64,000 nucleotides of DNA, taken from Arbacia lixula. Taxonomy: Eukaryota; Echinodermata; Echinoidea; Arbacioida; Arbaciidae. The stretch's first letter is position 1. The number at the start of each line of letters is the position of its first letter. The notes below the pieces were generated by a model. It was given only the letters and a program-made list of their open reading frames with translations. It did not search any database and had not been told where the DNA came from. The DNA is taken from the NCBI GenBank assembly GCA_963669155.1, contig OZ022585.1, positions 13,699,229 to 13,763,228 on the forward strand, read 5' to 3'. Position numbers and translations under genes: made by a program. This document shows, piece by piece, positions 60,316 through 64,000 of this stretch.

Positions 60316-60921
60316 CAGGGATATGTTATGGAAGGATATGAAACAGCATTCTTTCTTTGAGCCTATGCGTGGCACCGCCGAAAAATTATGTGGTCTCAGC
60401 ATGTGCTTTTCACGTGTTTTAACATTACCGAACAGGATTGCCTAGTAACGGTTTCTCAGAGGGAACAAAAGAAATGTAGAGTCTTATTTCGCTTGTCCAG
60501 TTCTGTTAATATATAATTTTGATAATGATTGAATCCGACATTTCCGGAAATCTCCGGAAGTGAAGAAATTTGTCAACGATGTAACTAAGAATACTATCTT
60601 ATATCTCCATTTGTGCATCATTCGACAATTATTTAGAAGAAAACCGAATACAGAATCTTTAGTGGTGCTGCCCTTAACTTTCTTGAAAATTACAACAAAA
60701 AAAAAACATGTGATAAGGAACACAGCTCCGAGAAACAAAACAGCGAATTAAAGATATTGCTTTCCAAGTTGACGGCAGCAAAATGTCGGTGCCGCGCATG
60801 GGACATCAAAGCATTACAGTGATTATGGAATGCTTTTGACATTCATTAGCAAGGCATGGTATTCATACATATGTTTTAATATATTATTCTTGAGTTGTTC
60901 CTCCTTCCTAACACATCCCTG
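60316..60921 (+). mobile_element. CAGGGATGTG-ended DNA element, copy 3 (internally deleted)
   Basis: A 606-bp copy collinear with copy 2 but lacking about 120 bases between TCCAGTTCTGTT and AATATATAATTTTGAT. It has ends CAGGGATATGTTATGGAAGG and (reversed) CAGGGATGTGTTAGGAAGGA, flanked by perfect 7-bp duplications CTTAAAG (60309-60315 and 60922-60928). The right duplication doubles as the first bases of the adjacent fold-back element. Confidence 0.9.
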
Positions 60922-61475
60922 CTTAAAGGTACCCTGACATCAAAATATATGTTGGCTTCTGTTGATGAAAATGAATATGTTTATTTCAAATTCACCAATT
61001 GTTCAATGGAAACTTATGTCATATGTTTCATAATGATTTTTCTATACTTTTTTCAGCACTGCTAAGCTCCACCCCAGAAAAAATCTTCAGCTCAAGATTC
61101 CCTTCCTGCCATCACCAAAGGTAGAAATGAGCAGTACAATAGACAGAATTTATGTACATAACTAGCTAACATAACTACCTCCACCTGCTCACAACAGCAT
61201 CACATGTCTTAACACAATACCATCCAACAACCTTTCAGACGGGAATAATCGTTTGCTATGTCACAAATTTGCCAGCTATGCCAAGGAAGAAGCAATAAGT
61301 TTAAATTGTATCTCAAACACGTGATGCTATTGCATGTAGTCACTGCAATGTAGTCACTGCAATGAATAGCTATGTGCATAACTCTGTCTATTGTTCAGTT
61401 ATTTCTACATTTCGAGATGTCACGGTGGTAATCTTGAGCTGGAGGATTTTTTTTTTTTTCGAAATACGACCTATT
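60922..61475. mobile_element. Large fold-back element, TTAAAGG family, second copy
   Basis: Starts TTAAAGGTACCCTGACATCA (60923) and is collinear with 56932-57604: ACACAATACCATCCAACAAC, then GGGAATAATCGTTTGCTATG, then TTTGCCAGCTATGCCAAGGA. The right arm is shortened after a T-run at about 61448-61460. A 19-base repeat, ATGTAGTCACTGCA, is duplicated near 61338-61365. Confidence 0.8.
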
Positions 61476-64000
61476 AATGTGTGATGGAGGAGAAGTAAGA
61501 TGCATGGGAAAAACCATGACGTGAATTCACTTGTTACCTGCTAACTTTATGACTACCAGCATTTATGAATCATGAGTATAGTTTTATTTTAAACTCCCGT
61601 TGTGACTTTTTTGCCAATCGTCGTGTTCTACATAATTCATATACAGTCTATTTCCCACGATCTTTTTAATTATCTGATTATAAACCGTTATAATAATTCT
61701 AACGCTGAAACGGTTAACCTTACTTGGCTCCCAAGTGCCACAATGAGCACAATGAGTGATGTTTCTTCATGCCTATTCCAATTTTGATTTGAGACACTTG
61801 TTTCTTTCTTCAAACAAAACAAACCTATACATAACGAGTTACTTTTATGTTTTGCTTTTTAACTCTTTAAGCGGGACTAGTGTCATTTTGAACGAGCAAT
61901 ACACATTCATTGCAAAGAGCAGCATTTGATGTGCCGCATAAGGGGTTAATTAACAAACCATTTGAATTGAATTGAATTGAATTACATTGAATTAAAATAT
62001 TTGTCATGATGACACACGTCCAACTTACTGCAAAAAACTAGCCACCGAAAAGGCAATATTATTCGTGCTATTTGTTAAGTGGTACATCTACTTTTACGAT
62101 TCAGCTATCACCTGTAATACAATTAACTCTATACCCACGATGTGACGTAGAAAGTGTCAAAGCCCGAGGAATAAGCTAAGAACACGAAGAAGAGGGATAT
62201 AGTTATAATTTTTCTTCGAAAGTTCATCCTTTCATGAACGGATAGACGTCACTTTATAGTTGTTCACGCTGCTGCTGTCGGTGGGGAGGTGAGGGTATTA
62301 GAAAGCGGTGGAAATGACGAGGCGATTAAAAGATCAATAATATTCTTCGAATCGGCGGGCGATCAATCCTCCTTCACGCCATCTGGTCCTCGTTCAGCAC
62401 CCGTCCATCATTTCCCTGATATGCCAGAATCTAGTGGATCCGTTGGCATCTATCCATCCACCTAGCACAAAACTAGGTCACGTGATAAACACGTGATTTC
62501 AACTTCTCTCCTTTGATTTTTGTGAAAATGTGCTTCAAATTATTTTTTGTTTGTTTTAAAAATTCAACGATAGCTAATACTGATTTCAACTCGTTTGAAA
62601 GAAGGTATTCCATATCATTTCATATCATATCATTTCTGAAGTCGATTCTAAATCATAAAACCATATGCCAGTTCTTAAATATGTACCGTGCGTATAATTT
62701 CTACCTTTGAAACCGATCAATGATAACATTTACATGGTAGATTAACTCGTATAAATACTAAATATAGTTTCATGATGTGCATATCAAAATTGTTTTTATG
62801 GTTTTATGTTTTATTTGTTTATTTGTATTATCATGTCTTGCATTTGATGTCCATGTTCGGTAGTACCACCGTGGAAAACATGCGTCGTCATGATAATTTC
62901 GCGGTAACCATGGTAGCATGGTGTAAGCTGTTTTTGTGTTTTTCTATAAAAAAAAATGAAGATCGTCTTTATCATGGCTATCGTGGCTATTAACCTATAT
63001 CCTTACGATCTGTGGCTGCGATTATCACGTGATTATGAAGGTAGAAAAAATGTCTTTAACGAAGATGATAAAGCCACCCATTCTCAACGTTTTTGGTCGA
63101 TGTATGATGTGTTTTATTGAGGTAGCTAGAGTTCAGCAATACGATAATGAAATGAACAGGAATGACAAGAAGGGAGTTATTTCCATATGATATGAACAAA
63201 TATTGGTTTAATGTGTGTTTATTATAATTGCGTTAGTGCACATCGTGTAAATAGGATATAGATCATAGGCCATACCCTTTGTTACATTATCATTTACGAG
63301 GATTAACTGGGAATATCAATCAAAAGATTATGTGACGTGTATATATGTCATTCTGTTTGACTTGCTTTAGCTAAGCATCCAGTCGTACACATTTCGGAAT
63401 GTAGAAATGCCAGTCTTTGTTATCCGTTATGCTTCTCCGTAAGCAAATTGAAAGATTAAATCCACTCGCATAATTTCTTTTCGCCGAAAAACACAGTCGC
63501 GGTCAATTTCCCGTGAGAGGCAACAGACAAGAGACTCCAACAGCAAAGCCGGCCCGGTGAGTGGAGGCAGGAAGGGGTTTGGACAGGAGAGATTGATGAG
63601 CAGTCGATAGAGGAAGCAATCACACCTCGTACAACTTGACAAATTGTCCAATTACCTCTGCCGCATTCTCCTTTGCTCAGACCTCACACCGGAGTACATT
63701 TGTTGTGTCTCAATCTTAAAGGTCCCCCCGCTCTGTTAACCAATTGCGCACCAGACAAGCGGCTAGTCGGCGGGTTTTGTGTGTGTACCTTGGGCAAACA
63801 TGCATCAATTGCGCACATGGAATTCAAAGTGGTTGATATATGCTTTTTTCTTATACCGTTGTGGACGTGTTTGCATATTTACAATGTCTGGCATTAAAAG
63901 ATCATCTTTCTGTCAACAATGAATACCATTTCCCCCTTCAAATTGTGTTGCACTATAAAAGTTTCTGAGTGAGACATCACATGAGCAAGCCTTTAAGACC
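61476..64000. other. Unannotated intergenic DNA to the window end
   Basis: No gene recognised. A (TTGAA)n stretch lies at 61970-61992. It resembles the tail of the YVDD LINE, but no LINE coding sequence was recognised beside it. Short frames (61-77 codons) have random composition. Confidence 0.4.

Noticed and set aside
61970..61992. 3' end of another YVDD LINE copy
   Set aside because: The TTGAA units match the tail type, but no neighbouring sequence matches the 3' UTR repeats at 33470-34271.

Overview
The window looks like animal nuclear DNA that is gene-poor and repeat-rich. There are no operons or bacterial-type gene spacing. It holds several non-LTR retrotransposons (LINEs), many short inverted-repeat DNA elements, and very long microsatellites (ATT, CTA, CTC, GAA, GA, GT). 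LINE 3' ends with a GCGCT stem-loop followed by ATT repeats, a 2A-like motif at the start of a LINE ORF2, and 'AAAGGGAAAGTCCACC' fold-back elements suggest a marine deuterostome, most likely an echinoderm. That assignment is inference from repeat style, not a sequence match.

Layout: 0.97-3.15 kb is a decayed L2/CR1-like LINE (+), with a palindromic insert in place of the middle of its reverse transcriptase (RT). 3.8-10.1 kb is unannotated DNA with small hairpins and a tandem duplication. 11.8-12.9 kb holds the only likely host gene: a 371-codon, GC-richer ORF whose C-terminal two thirds look like a beta-propeller. 13.5-29.9 kb is a field of microsatellites and inverted-repeat elements. This field includes an unusual 509-bp element made of 17 copies of a 16-bp palindrome (18,855-19,363) and two copies of a CAGGGATG-ended element with 7-bp target duplications. 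30.4-30.8 kb is the C-terminal end of an RTE-type LINE (-). 33.4-35.8 kb is a 5'-truncated LINE (-) with an intact 496-codon RT segment carrying YVDD and a four-unit tandem repeat in its 3' UTR. 38.2-43.95 kb is an apparently intact LINE (+), with ORF1 (coiled coil plus L1-ORF1p-like RNA-binding region) and a 1030-codon ORF2 (endonuclease plus RT). 45.7-46.7 kb is another truncated LINE (-). 48.16-48.73 kb is a 166-bp tandem duplication with a hammerhead-like core. 50.5-54.2 kb is a near-complete L2/CR1-like LINE (-) with two frameshifts and the 2A-like motif. 56.7-61.5 kb is a nest of fold-back and 7-bp-duplication elements.

The coding content is therefore mostly selfish. At least five distinguishable LINE lineages have inserted here. 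Non-autonomous inverted-repeat elements make up much of the remainder, and several copies within the window can be compared with each other. No rRNA, tRNA or CRISPR could be supported.
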